Shown: in pieces, positions 1 to 7,490 of the stretch
How the letters are laid out: each line of letters starts with the position of its first letter
Position numbering within the stretch: position 1 is the first letter of the stretch
Source: Planctomycetota bacterium
GTDB taxonomy: Bacteria > Planctomycetota > UBA1135 > UBA2386
Direction: 5' to 3'
Assembly (NCBI GenBank): GCA_016235155.1
Contig: JACRLW010000086.1
Location: 18,906-82,905, forward strand
DNA length: 64,000 nucleotides
Position numbers and translations under genes: made by a program
Notes under the pieces: model-generated
Told to the model about the DNA's origin: nothing
Databases searched by the model: none
Seen by the model: the letters and a program-made list of their open reading frames with translations, nothing else

Positions 1-133
1 CGGCGGCGTCACCGGCACCCGGTTCGACGGCGACCGAAAGCCCGAGCTTCACCCAGCCCTTGACGGACTCCGGCGTCGCGGCGACGCGGGTCTCGCCCGG
101 CTCGGTCTCTCTGGGAACGAACAACAACGCCAT
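1..133 (-). CDS. NAD(P) transhydrogenase alpha subunit-like protein, 5' end only
   Basis: Only the first 44 residues lie in the window; the rest is off the left edge. The ATG is at 133 on the minus strand. The visible stretch has the order VPRE, PGE, RVA, TPE, VK, LG and VEPGAG that opens the Rossmann-type N-terminal domain of the transhydrogenase alpha subunit (PntA) and the related alanine dehydrogenases. PntA transfers hydride between NADH and NADP+ coupled to proton movement. PntA is favoured over alanine dehydrogenase because of the PGE.RVA.TPE spacing, but the fragment is too short to decide. It is divergent from pyrF. Confidence 0.6.
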   Translation of the reverse strand, partial: MALLFVPRETEPGETRVAATPESVKGWVKLGLSVAVEPGAGDAA

Positions 134-259
134 GCACGGAACCTCTCGAGGGTCTCGACTGCGATCGAAGGCATCGAAGGAAACGCGATCCAACGGAAGC
201 GGACAAGGGTGAAATCCACAGGGTGCCGGCGGCGGCGTTGCGCGACGGAAGGCTGCGGC

Positions 260-265
260 TAGTCT
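260..265 (+). promoter_or_regulatory. TANNNT -10-like box before pyrF
   Basis: TAGTCT lies 11 nt before the ATG at 277. It is one of a set of similarly placed boxes in the window and supports 277, not the upstream in-frame GTG at 223, as the real start. No clear -35 is visible. Confidence 0.4.
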
Positions 266-276
266 CGCCGCCCGCG

Positions 277-1158
277 ATGGCGACGAGCTTCGTCGAACGA
301 CTGGGCGAGCTCCTCCTGTCGGGCAGTCCGCCGGCGTGCATCGGCTTCGATCCGCGGCTCGAGGCCCTGCCTGCCGGGCTCGCGCGCAGCGGCGACGCGC
401 CGGCGCGGATCGTCGCGTTCGCGCGCGCGGTGATGCCGGCGATCGCGCGTCATGCCCCGGTGCTCAAGCCGAACGTCGCGTTCTTCGAGTGCCACGGCGG
501 GCCGGGTTTTTGCGCGTACGAGGAAGTCTGCCGGCTCGCACGAGCCGCCGGCCTGCTCGTCGTAGGCGACGTCAAGCGTGGCGACGTCGGCTCTACCGCC
601 GAGGCCTACGCGAAATTCCACCTCGACGTGGCGGATGCCGTGACCCTTCATCCCTACCTCGGCGCCGACTCGCTCGAACCCTTTCTCGCGCGGTGCCGCG
701 GCGAAGGGCGGGGGATCTTCGTCCTCGCGCGGACGAGCAACGCCGGCGCGCGCGAGTTGCAGGACCTCGAAATCAGTGGCGGCGGCGGGCGCACGGTCGC
801 CGAGGCCGTCGCCGTGGCGATCGACCGCTGGGGTCAGGGCCTCGCCGACCGTTTCGGGTACTCGCCGGTCGGGGCCGTGGTCGGTGCGACCTGGCCGCGC
901 GAGCTCGCCCGGCTTCGCGCACTCATGCCGAGAGCCTGGCTGCTCCTGCCGGGTGTCGGCGCGCAGGGCGGCAAGGTCGAGGACCTGGCGCCCGCGTTCG
1001 ACGGCCGCGGCCTCGGCGCCCTGGTCAGCCAGAGCCGCGGCGTGTTGCAGTGCTTCGCACCGAACGACGGCGACTGGCTCGATCGCATCGAAGCCGCGCT
1101 CGTCGCATTCGCCCAATCCCTCCGCTCGGTCCAGTCCGCCGCGAGACGTCCCTCTTGA
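277..1158 (+). CDS. pyrF: orotidine 5'-phosphate decarboxylase (type 2)
   Basis: Decarboxylates OMP to UMP, the last step of de novo pyrimidine synthesis, in the cytoplasm. The 293-residue product has the catalytic D-x-K-x-x-D signature in VGDVKRGDVGSTAEAYA, an early GFDPR substrate loop, and the phosphate-loop region near the C-terminus (LLPGVGAQGG, then SQSRGV). The length fits the longer 'subfamily 2' enzymes. An in-frame GTG at 223 would add 18 residues; the ATG at 277 starts MATSFVERL and is preceded by a -10-like box, so it is preferred. The stop codon overlaps the start of bshC (TTGA), suggesting co-translation. Confidence 0.93.
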   Translation: MATSFVERLGELLLSGSPPACIGFDPRLEALPAGLARSGDAPARIVAFARAVMPAIARHAPVLKPNVAFFECHGGPGFCAYEEVCRLARAAGLLVVGDVKRGDVGSTAEAYAKFHLDVADAVTLHPYLGADSLEPFLARCRGEGRGIFVLARTSNAGARELQDLEISGGGGRTVAEAVAVAIDRWGQGLADRFGYSPVGAVVGATWPRELARLRALMPRAWLLLPGVGAQGGKVEDLAPAFDGRGLGALVSQSRGVLQCFAPNDGDWLDRIEAALVAFAQSLRSVQSAARRPS

Positions 1159-2711
1159 ACGAGAAGCTCCGCCACGTCTCCTTCCGCGCCCTCGGCACCT
1201 CCGAGGTGCACCTCCGCTTCCTCGAGGACGATCCCGAGTTGAAGGACGTGCTCGGCGTGCGCGCCCACGACGCGAGAGAGTTGCTGCACCACGCGCCGCT
1301 CGACGCCCGGCGACTGGTCTCCGCCGCCGACCTCGGCGCGGCGATGGAGGCTTACGGGCAGCGCCACGGCGCGCCGCAAGCGAGTCTCGAATCCGCGCGG
1401 GCGATCGGCCGCGGCGAGATGCGCGTGATCGTCACCGGGCAGCAGCCCGGCCTGTTCGGCGGGCCGCTCTACTCGATCCACAAGGCGGCGACCGCCGTGC
1501 ACCTCGCGCGCGCGATCAACGCGCTCCCCGACGGGCCGAAGGTCGTCCCGGTGTTCTGGAACCACAGCGACGACCACGATCTCGACGAGGCGAACCGCGC
1601 GTTCCTGGTGAACCCCAACCAGGACCTGCAGCGCTTCCGCGTCGATGTCCCGCACGTCGGCGAGTCCCTGCGCGACCTTCCGATCGGACGCGCGCTCGAT
1701 CGCACGCTGGCCGCAGTCGACGATCTGCTGCCCCGCACCGAGTTCCGCGAGGAAGCGCTCGCGATCTTCGCTCCGCGTCACGCCGACGAGACCTTCGGCG
1801 CGGGCTTCGCGCGGCTGCTCTTTGCTTTGTTCGGCGACGACGGGCTCGTCGTGATCGAACCGCGCGACCTGCCGAAGTCGGCGTTCGAGGTCCTCCCGCG
1901 CTGGCGGACGCAGCACAACGCGATCCGCGGCAAGATGCGCGCGATCTCGGAACACCTCTCGGACCTCGGCTTCGAACCGACGCTCGATCCGGGCACCCCG
2001 CTGATGTTCCACGTCGCGCCGGGGCAGCCGCGGGTGGCGCTCGCCGACGACGAGGGCTTCGACGACGCGGCACGCCTCAGTCCCGGAGTGCTTCTGCGCC
2101 CGCTGTGGCAGGACGCGGTCCTGCCGTCGATCGGTTTCGTGGTCGGACCCGGCGAGCTCCAGTACCTCGCGGTCGTCGCGGGCCTCTACAAGCTGCTCGG
2201 AGTGCCCCGGCCGGTGCTCGTGCCGCGTGCGTCGCTCACGCTGATGGAGCCGTCGTTGCGCAAGCATCTCGATCGTTTCGGTTGGGACCTGCCCGATCTC
2301 GCGGTCGGGCCCGAGGTGCTCGCGCAGAAGCTCGGCGACGAGTCGTCGAGCATCGCCGAGCGCGAACTCGAAGGCTTGGTCGGCGAGGTCGGCACGCGCT
2401 TCTCCGCGGCGGACGCCGACCTGCGCGAGAGCGACCAGGCGATGGTCGGTCCGCTCGATCGCGCGCGCAGCAAGGTCGCCGACGAGATCGACAAGCTCCT
2501 CAACAAGCTGCGCAACTCGCGGCAGAACCGTCAGGGCACGGGCATGCGGCAGGTCCGTCGCCTGTGCGCGAACCTCCGCCCGCGCGGGCGCCCGCAGGAG
2601 CGCGTCTTGCCGATCCTGCCCTTCCTCGTCACGCACGGGCGCGGCCTCGGCGCGACGATCGTCGAAGCCGCCGATCCGTTCGGCGTGCAGCACGGAGTCC
2701 TCGAACTGTGA
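1155..2711 (+). CDS. bshC: bacillithiol biosynthesis cysteine-adding enzyme BshC
   Basis: Adds cysteine to glucosaminyl-malate in the last step of bacillithiol synthesis. Family marks in this 518-residue protein are VTGQQPGLFGGPLYSIHKA (about residues 92-110) followed by VPVFWNHSDDHD, which carry the nucleotide-like pocket of the BshC core, and a C-terminal coiled region. The best start is TTG 1155, which overlaps the pyrF stop as TTGA; no ATG or GTG is well placed until far inside the conserved region. The gene ends by overlapping the bshB start (GTGA). TTG use is unusual but the coupling to pyrF is a good reason for it. Confidence 0.9.
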   Translation: MNEKLRHVSFRALGTSEVHLRFLEDDPELKDVLGVRAHDARELLHHAPLDARRLVSAADLGAAMEAYGQRHGAPQASLESARAIGRGEMRVIVTGQQPGLFGGPLYSIHKAATAVHLARAINALPDGPKVVPVFWNHSDDHDLDEANRAFLVNPNQDLQRFRVDVPHVGESLRDLPIGRALDRTLAAVDDLLPRTEFREEALAIFAPRHADETFGAGFARLLFALFGDDGLVVIEPRDLPKSAFEVLPRWRTQHNAIRGKMRAISEHLSDLGFEPTLDPGTPLMFHVAPGQPRVALADDEGFDDAARLSPGVLLRPLWQDAVLPSIGFVVGPGELQYLAVVAGLYKLLGVPRPVLVPRASLTLMEPSLRKHLDRFGWDLPDLAVGPEVLAQKLGDESSSIAERELEGLVGEVGTRFSAADADLRESDQAMVGPLDRARSKVADEIDKLLNKLRNSRQNRQGTGMRQVRRLCANLRPRGRPQERVLPILPFLVTHGRGLGATIVEAADPFGVQHGVLEL

Positions 2712-3427
2712 CCCATCATCACCTCGACGTCCTGGTCCTCGCCGCGCACCCCGACGACGCTGAGATCGGTTGCGGCGGCACGATCGCACGGCTGCTCGCG
2801 GTCGGCGTGACGGTGGGCGTGATCGATGCGACGCACGGCGAGGCCGCGACTCGCGGCGATCTCGCGACCCGCTCGATGGAGGCAGCGGCGGCGAGCGCGG
2901 TGCTCGGGCTCACCATGCGCGAGTGCCTCGGTCTCTCCGACGCCGCGGTCGTGGCCGACGACACCTCGGCGGCGCGGCTCATCGCGATCGTGCGTCGCAC
3001 GCGGCCGACCCTACTGCTCGCGCCGCTGCCGATCGACGCCCACCCCGACCACACCGCCGTCGCGGGCATCGCGCGGCGCGCGTACTTCCACTCCGGCCTC
3101 GCGAAGGTGCATCGCGAGCTCGGCGCGGCGTATCGCCCGAAGGCGCTGGTGAGCTACTTCGGCAACGACTTCGCCCCGCCGTCCTTCTGCGTGGACGTCT
3201 CGGGCCACGTCGAGAAGAAACACGCGGCGGTCCGGTGCTACGCCTCGCAGTTCGGCCACACCGACGAACAGCGCGCGCACTACCTTCGCCGCCTCGATCC
3301 GCTCGAGCGCGCCGCCGCGCGCGACCGCTACTTCGGGTCGCTGTGCGGCGTGGCGGCGGCGGAACCGTTCGCGGTGGAGGGGCCCTTCGCCCTCGACGCG
3401 ATCGCGCTGCTCCTGCGGGGCGCGTGA
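2708..3427 (+). CDS. bshB1: bacillithiol biosynthesis deacetylase (BshB1/LmbE family)
   Basis: Zinc-dependent removal of the N-acetyl group from GlcNAc-malate, the middle step of bacillithiol synthesis. The 239-residue protein has the two PIG-L/LmbE zinc motifs: AHPDDAEIGCGG near the N-terminus (His, Asp, Asp) and HPDH near residue 115. The tail with SYFGND and CVDVSGHVEKK is typical of BshB1 and not of general LmbE enzymes. GTG 2708 overlaps the bshC stop by four bases. The upstream pyrF-bshC-bshB1 unit ends here; the next gene is convergent, 11 bp away. Confidence 0.9.
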   Translation: MTHHHLDVLVLAAHPDDAEIGCGGTIARLLAVGVTVGVIDATHGEAATRGDLATRSMEAAAASAVLGLTMRECLGLSDAAVVADDTSAARLIAIVRRTRPTLLLAPLPIDAHPDHTAVAGIARRAYFHSGLAKVHRELGAAYRPKALVSYFGNDFAPPSFCVDVSGHVEKKHAAVRCYASQFGHTDEQRAHYLRRLDPLERAAARDRYFGSLCGVAAAEPFAVEGPFALDAIALLLRGA

Positions 3428-3438
3428 CGACCGGCGGT

Positions 3439-3801
3439 TCAGCCGCCGAAGTTCAGGCCGCAGTCAGGGCAGCGCGCCGAACTCGTCGGGAACGTCGTCC
3501 CGCACGCGGGGCAGGTCGCCTCCGCCGCATCGAAGTCGACGGGGCGCGCGGCGTCGCGCGCGATGTCGTCGAGTCCCTTCTCCTCGTGTTCCTTGAGGAC
3601 GCGCACCGCGTCGGCTGCCTGGGTGCTCGCGACCGCGAGCCACGCCTTCGTGCCTCAAGATGTCCCGCGGTCCTTGGCCGGCCGGACGAGCGCGGCGTGG
3701 ATGCCGGCGGAGCGCAGCACGGCGCACATCTCGCCGAGCGCCTTGATGCCGCCTTCGGCGAGCACGGTCGAGCCTTCGGGCAGGTCGTTCGTCTTCTGCA
3801 T
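3439..3801 (-). CDS. small zinc-ribbon, DUF2007-like protein with in-frame TGA at codon 49 (candidate selenoprotein)
   Basis: This gene is not visible as a single ORF because codon 49 (3655-3657) is TGA. Read through it and one continuous 120-residue protein appears: an N-terminal part resembling the DUF2007 'signal transducing' fold (LGEMCAVLRSAGIHAALVRP before the TGA; GTKAWLAVAST and ADAVRVLKEH after it) and a C-terminal four-cysteine zinc ribbon (C97, C100, C111, C114). Codon use is high-GC3 on both sides. A strong hairpin with apical loop GGUC starts 12 nt after the TGA (3623-3643). Options are a Cys-to-Sec selenoprotein, a recent nonsense pseudogene, or a base error. From memory, homologues often have Cys near this position; I could not check. 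A 12-bp tandem repeat array lies directly upstream of the ATG. Confidence 0.6.
3623..3643 (-). promoter_or_regulatory. SECIS-like hairpin after in-frame TGA
   Basis: On the minus strand, counting from the base after the TGA, bases 15-20 (GCUCGC) pair with 25-30 (GCGAGC) around a GGUC tetraloop at 21-24. Two further pairs (12-13 with 31-32) form below a bulged G14. Bacterial SECIS elements need an apical loop opening with G, roughly 16-37 nt after the UGA; the E. coli fdhF loop also carries GGUC at about +19. The genome is GC-rich, so a chance hairpin is possible. Confidence 0.35.
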
Positions 3802-3806
3802 GGTTG

Positions 3807-3885
3807 GGATCGTCGTGTGGATCGTCGTGTGGATCGTCGTGTGGATCGGCGCGTGGATCGTCGTGTGGATCGGCGCGTGGATCGA
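3807..3885. repeat. 12-bp tandem repeat array
   Basis: About 6.5 direct copies of GGATCGTCGTGT, with two copies changed to GGATCGGCGCGT, in a strict 12-bp register. The array sits 5 bp upstream of the zinc-ribbon start codon on one side and about 87 bp upstream of the parA start on the other, so it could be part of either 5' region. It could be an iteron-like protein-binding site or simple slippage. Confidence 0.9.
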
Positions 3886-3971
3886 TCGGGAGTCCGGGCT
3901 AAGTTCGGCTCCCGGCGCGCGGCGACTTCCGCCGGCGCAGCAGGTTCCGTCTTGTAGCGAGAGAGGTCCGC

Positions 3972-4931
3972 GTGCACATCGTCGCCGTCATCAACCAGAA
4001 GGGCGGGGTCGGCAAGACCACGACCACGGTGAACGTCGGAGCGGCGCTCGCGCGGCTCGGCAAGCGCGTCCTGCTGCTCGACCTCGACCCGCAGGCCAAT
4101 CTGAGCCTCCACCTCGATCGTCGACCGGAACTCGAGGAGTCGACGATGACGCAACTCCTCGTCGAAGATCGACCGCTGGCGGAGTTGGTCCGGCCGACGA
4201 TGACGCCCGGCCTGTTCGTCGTCGCCGCCGACACGTCGCTCGGCGGCGTGGAGCAGGTGCTCGCGAATCGCATCGGGCGCGAAACCATCCTCCGCGAGGC
4301 GCTGGACGCGTATCCGGCCGAACAGCGCTTCGACTACGTGTTCATCGACTGCCCCCCGTCGCTCGGGGTCCTGTCGGCGAACGCGCTCTGCGCGGCGAAC
4401 GAGGTGCTCGTTCCGATGCAGACCGAGTACTTCTCCCTGCAGGGCATGGCGAAGCTGACCGAGGTGATCCAGCTCGTGAAGCGGCGCCTCAACCCCGCGG
4501 TCGAAATCGGTTGCGTGCTCCCGTGCATGGTCGACCTGCGGACGCGTCTCACCGGCGAAGTCCTCGACAACATCGCGAAGTACTTCGGCGAACGGCTCGC
4601 GCGCACGTTGATCCGCAACAACGTGAAGCTCGCGGAGGCGCCGAGCTTCGGGGCGACGATCTTCGACCACGCGCCCGACAGCAACGGCGCGGCCGACTAC
4701 TGGGACTTCGCCTGCGAGTTCCTCCTGCGCCATGGCGAGAAGATCGACACCGGCGTACTCGCTGCGGCTCGCACAGCTGCTTCGAGTACAGCGGCTTCCC
4801 GTGCTGCGTCCTCGCGAAGCGCCGAAGCGCCCGTCGTCACGGCGCCGCGCAAGGCCGCGTCCGGCGACCGGGAAGCCCCGCCGCCCGCGCCGGCGAGCGC
4901 CGAAGGCGCGGCGGCAGCGGGAGAAGACTGA
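3972..4931 (+). CDS. parA: ParA/Soj-family ATPase
   Basis: Deviant Walker A ATPase of the chromosome/plasmid partition family. The 319-residue protein starts with NQKGGVGKTTT (deviant Walker A with the signature lysine), followed by LLLDLDPQANLS (A') and VFIDCPPSLG (Walker B). Residues 1-260 are the full ATPase; residues 265-319 are an Ala/Pro/Ser-rich, low-complexity tail of the kind seen in planctomycete cytoplasmic proteins. The GTG at 3972 has a purine-rich GAGAGAGG element in front. No ParB lies next to it; the following gene (4974) starts 42 bp on and may be its partner. It could position cargo other than chromosomes. Confidence 0.88.
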   Translation: MHIVAVINQKGGVGKTTTTVNVGAALARLGKRVLLLDLDPQANLSLHLDRRPELEESTMTQLLVEDRPLAELVRPTMTPGLFVVAADTSLGGVEQVLANRIGRETILREALDAYPAEQRFDYVFIDCPPSLGVLSANALCAANEVLVPMQTEYFSLQGMAKLTEVIQLVKRRLNPAVEIGCVLPCMVDLRTRLTGEVLDNIAKYFGERLARTLIRNNVKLAEAPSFGATIFDHAPDSNGAADYWDFACEFLLRHGEKIDTGVLAAARTAASSTAASRAASSRSAEAPVVTAPRKAASGDREAPPPAPASAEGAAAAGED

Positions 4932-4944
4932 CTGACTCGACTCG
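4926..4944. repeat. GACT tandem repeat at the parA stop codon
   Basis: Three copies of GACT followed by CGACT-type units start in the last codon of parA and include its TGA. Confidence 0.7.
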
Positions 4945-4973
4945 AACCGCACTGCCGACCGATTCCACACTGC

Positions 4974-5606
4974 GTGAATCCGCCCGAAGAGGACGACGAT
5001 CTGCCCAGCCTCGATGCGCTCGAGGGGCGACTCCGCAGGGAGCTCGCGCACATCCAGGGCGACATCGAGTCGATCGTCAAGCACGACGGCGAGCACCCGG
5101 GCGATCAGCTCGACGAGGCTCTCGATTCGAACGTCGTGCGCATCGAGAGCACGGTCTCCGACCTGCGGCGCGCGCTCGATCGCCTCGCGCGCGTGGCTCC
5201 GGTCGACCTCTCGCGCGTCGCGCGGAAGGCCCTCGACACGCTGCTGCTGAAGTTCGAGAAGCCGCTCGTGCTCCACGTGACGTGGGACGAATCGTTGCCG
5301 CACCCCGCGGTGTCGGCCGAGGCGCTGAACTCGGTGGTCTCGCGGATGATGAACCTCGTCACGCGCTACCTGATGCCGGGCGATCAGGTGACGGTGCAGA
5401 CGCTCCGCGACGAGGACGAGGCCGTGCTGAGTCTGATCGTCGCGCCGTCCGATCCGTGGGGTCGACCGGTGTGGCTCGACGAGTTCACCCTGCGCTGCCG
5501 CTCACTCGGCGACTTCATCGAGGAACTCGGCGGACGCTTCGTCCTCGACACACAGGACCTGCTCAAGCTCCAACTCCGCCTGAAGCTCGGAGTCGGAGTC
5601 CACTGA
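4974..5606 (+). CDS. hypothetical protein with degenerate histidine-kinase-like fold
   Basis: I do not recognise a named family. The 210-residue protein has an acidic start, a helical segment (residues 15-75) that looks like a dimerising coiled coil, and a C-terminal half whose pattern resembles a GHKL ATPase: a 'VDLSRVARKALDTLL' opening, 'SAEALNSVVSRMMNLVTRYL' where a kinase has its N box, and a final 'LGDFIEELGGRFVL'. The N-box Asn and glycine boxes that bind ATP are missing, so it probably does not bind ATP. It follows parA closely, in the same direction. The GTG start at 4974 is the only good one. Its stop codon lies in a tandem repeat. Confidence 0.65.
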   Translation: MNPPEEDDDLPSLDALEGRLRRELAHIQGDIESIVKHDGEHPGDQLDEALDSNVVRIESTVSDLRRALDRLARVAPVDLSRVARKALDTLLLKFEKPLVLHVTWDESLPHPAVSAEALNSVVSRMMNLVTRYLMPGDQVTVQTLRDEDEAVLSLIVAPSDPWGRPVWLDEFTLRCRSLGDFIEELGGRFVLDTQDLLKLQLRLKLGVGVH

Positions 5607-5646
5607 GTCGGAGTCCACCGAGTTGGCGTCCACCGAGTTGGTGAGT
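5592..5646. repeat. 15-bp tandem repeat spanning a stop codon
   Basis: Three units of 15 bp (5592-5606, 5607-5621, 5622-5636) plus a partial fourth. The first unit ends with the TGA of the preceding gene; in the later units the TGA is CGA. Translated in frame the units read GVH, stop, VGVHR, VGVHR. Confidence 0.8.
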
Positions 5647-5672
5647 CGGTCGCGGCCGATGCCGCGAACGAC

Positions 5673-7310
5673 TCAGTTGCAGCCGGGGTTGCCGGTGCCG
5701 AGCTTGATCTTGAGCCCGTTGGTCAGGTCGAGGTTGCCGAACGAACCGCTCGGGAGCTGGAACTCGACCGCTTGCACGGTGAGCGTCGCCGAGTTGAGCG
5801 CCGGATCGATCGGGATCGGGATCGGCAGCGTCGCAACGCCCGAACCGTTCGCGGTGGCGCCGTCGCCGAAGAAGACCGCCGCCGGATCGACGTAGATCGT
5901 GCAACCGCCGCCGACGGGCAGCACGGTGTCCAGGAGGCTCATGACGAAGAAGTTCGACGAGCCCGCGCCGACGTTGGCGCTCGAGAGAGCGAACGTCGCA
6001 TTGCCGAGCAGTGCCGGACCGTTCGCGCCGAGCGTCGGGGCCGACGGCGTGCCGCAGCCCGCGCCGAGGTAGACGTTGCGCAGGTCCATCGGGCAGCTCG
6101 AAGCGACGGCGACCGACGCGAGACCCGCGCCGGCGAGGGCCTCGTCGACGTTGACGTTCGCCGTCGCCGGTGCGGCGTCGGAGTCGAACGCGAAGTTGAA
6201 GAGGTTGCCCCAGGTGAGGTTGTTCGTGTCGCCCGCGGGCGCGGTGAACACGATCTCCGTCGGTGTAAGCGTCGCGGTCCAGTCGTTGCCCGCGACGTCG
6301 TCCGGATCACCGAACCACAGGTTGCTGACCGAAGCGCCCGAGCAGACCGGGATGCGCACCTGTCCGCCCTGACGGGCGTTGTCGCGGTTGAACACCGCGA
6401 ACTCGTAGTGGTACAGGCCCGCGCTCGGCCCGGTGACCTTCACCGCGACGTAGAAGCGGCCATCGTTGTTGCCGTTGCTCGCGGAGTTCACCGTCGCGCC
6501 GGTCCAGCGGTAGATCGCGGGCGTCGGGTACTGCGTTCCGGAGACCGAGAAGCTCCAGGTCGTCCCTCCCCAGATCCGCGTGAAGGTGCGCGTCGCGAAG
6601 TTGTTCTCGCGGTTCGCGTCGGGCTCGCCGATGACGTTGTAGTAGCCCGCGACCCAGAAGGTCGCGCCCGTCACGTTGAGCGCCGAGTCGTAGACGAGGT
6701 TGCGGTAGCCCTGGTTGCCAGAGGGGAAGTTGATCGGGCTCAGGACGTTGTCCGTCGCCTGCGCGCCGCTGACCGGCGGATAGCCGCGGTCGAAGTGCGA
6801 GCCGACCGAGGTCCAGATCCCGGTCCACGGGTCGATCTCGCTCGGCGGCGCCATCCAGCTGTGGCTGTAGTTGAGGCTCGCGCCGTAGGTGTCGGAGCAG
6901 CCGATCACGAGCGAGGTTCCCGCGCCACCGGGGCACGACGGCGTGCAGCCGCCCGAGTTCGTGCTGGTGAAGCCGTGCTTCACGCCGCGGAACAGAGAGA
7001 TCTGTTCGAAACGGCCCTCGTATTCGCGATACATGAACATGCCGATCGACGGGTGATCGATGTTCATGCGGGCCAACCACGGCACGCCGACGGTGCCGAC
7101 GTTGCACGAGGTCGTCGAGACGCCCCACGACTGCGTGCCGGTCGGGAAGGTCCCGTTGCGCGAACCGGTCGGCGAACCGATGCCGCCGAGCGTGCTGAGT
7201 GAAACGTTGGTGCCGGGACGAATGTTGCCCTGCGCTTGGGCGACCGAGAGGAGTCCGGCGATCGCCATCAGACAGGCGACGACACGCGGAGTGCGGAAGT
7301 GGTTTCGCAT
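5673..7310 (-). CDS. large secreted protein, function unknown
   Basis: A 545-residue exported protein. The start at 7310 gives MRNHFRTPR followed by a hydrophobic core and an AQA cleavage site; an in-frame ATG 24 bases upstream would add eight residues. After the signal peptide come stretches rich in Gly, Ser, Thr, Asn and aromatic residues that suggest beta-rich structure. The last 130 residues, from NVYLGAGCG to the terminal NPGCN, form a Cys-containing module that recurs, from memory, at the ends of exported proteins in some planctomycetes. No catalytic motif is visible. It is convergent with the gene at 4974 and stands alone. Confidence 0.8.
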   Translation of the reverse strand: MRNHFRTPRVVACLMAIAGLLSVAQAQGNIRPGTNVSLSTLGGIGSPTGSRNGTFPTGTQSWGVSTTSCNVGTVGVPWLARMNIDHPSIGMFMYREYEGRFEQISLFRGVKHGFTSTNSGGCTPSCPGGAGTSLVIGCSDTYGASLNYSHSWMAPPSEIDPWTGIWTSVGSHFDRGYPPVSGAQATDNVLSPINFPSGNQGYRNLVYDSALNVTGATFWVAGYYNVIGEPDANRENNFATRTFTRIWGGTTWSFSVSGTQYPTPAIYRWTGATVNSASNGNNDGRFYVAVKVTGPSAGLYHYEFAVFNRDNARQGGQVRIPVCSGASVSNLWFGDPDDVAGNDWTATLTPTEIVFTAPAGDTNNLTWGNLFNFAFDSDAAPATANVNVDEALAGAGLASVAVASSCPMDLRNVYLGAGCGTPSAPTLGANGPALLGNATFALSSANVGAGSSNFFVMSLLDTVLPVGGGCTIYVDPAAVFFGDGATANGSGVATLPIPIPIDPALNSATLTVQAVEFQLPSGSFGNLDLTNGLKIKLGTGNPGCN

Positions 7311-7477
7311 CGTTGCGATGAGGGAACGGACCACGAAGGAGAAGGAGGGAGGCGGCCGGGGATGCTACCGGGCCACGCTCGATCGCGCGGGGTGTCGAGA
7401 TGAAACGCGTCCCGACCTGGCGCCGCATCGTTCCGCCCGACCGTGCCGCGGCGACGGAACCGGCGCCGTCGATGTCG

Positions 7478-7483
7478 TATCGT
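7478..7483 (+). promoter_or_regulatory. TANNNT -10-like box before bshA
   Basis: TATCGT lies 7 nt before the GTG at 7491, the spacing expected if transcription starts at or next to the start codon. Confidence 0.45.
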
Positions 7484-7490
7484 GCGCCGC

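Noticed and set aside
9-341. 110-codon minus-strand frame at the left end
   Set aside because: Low-complexity Arg/Ser composition, overlaps pyrF and conflicts with the transhydrogenase-like start at 133 in another frame.
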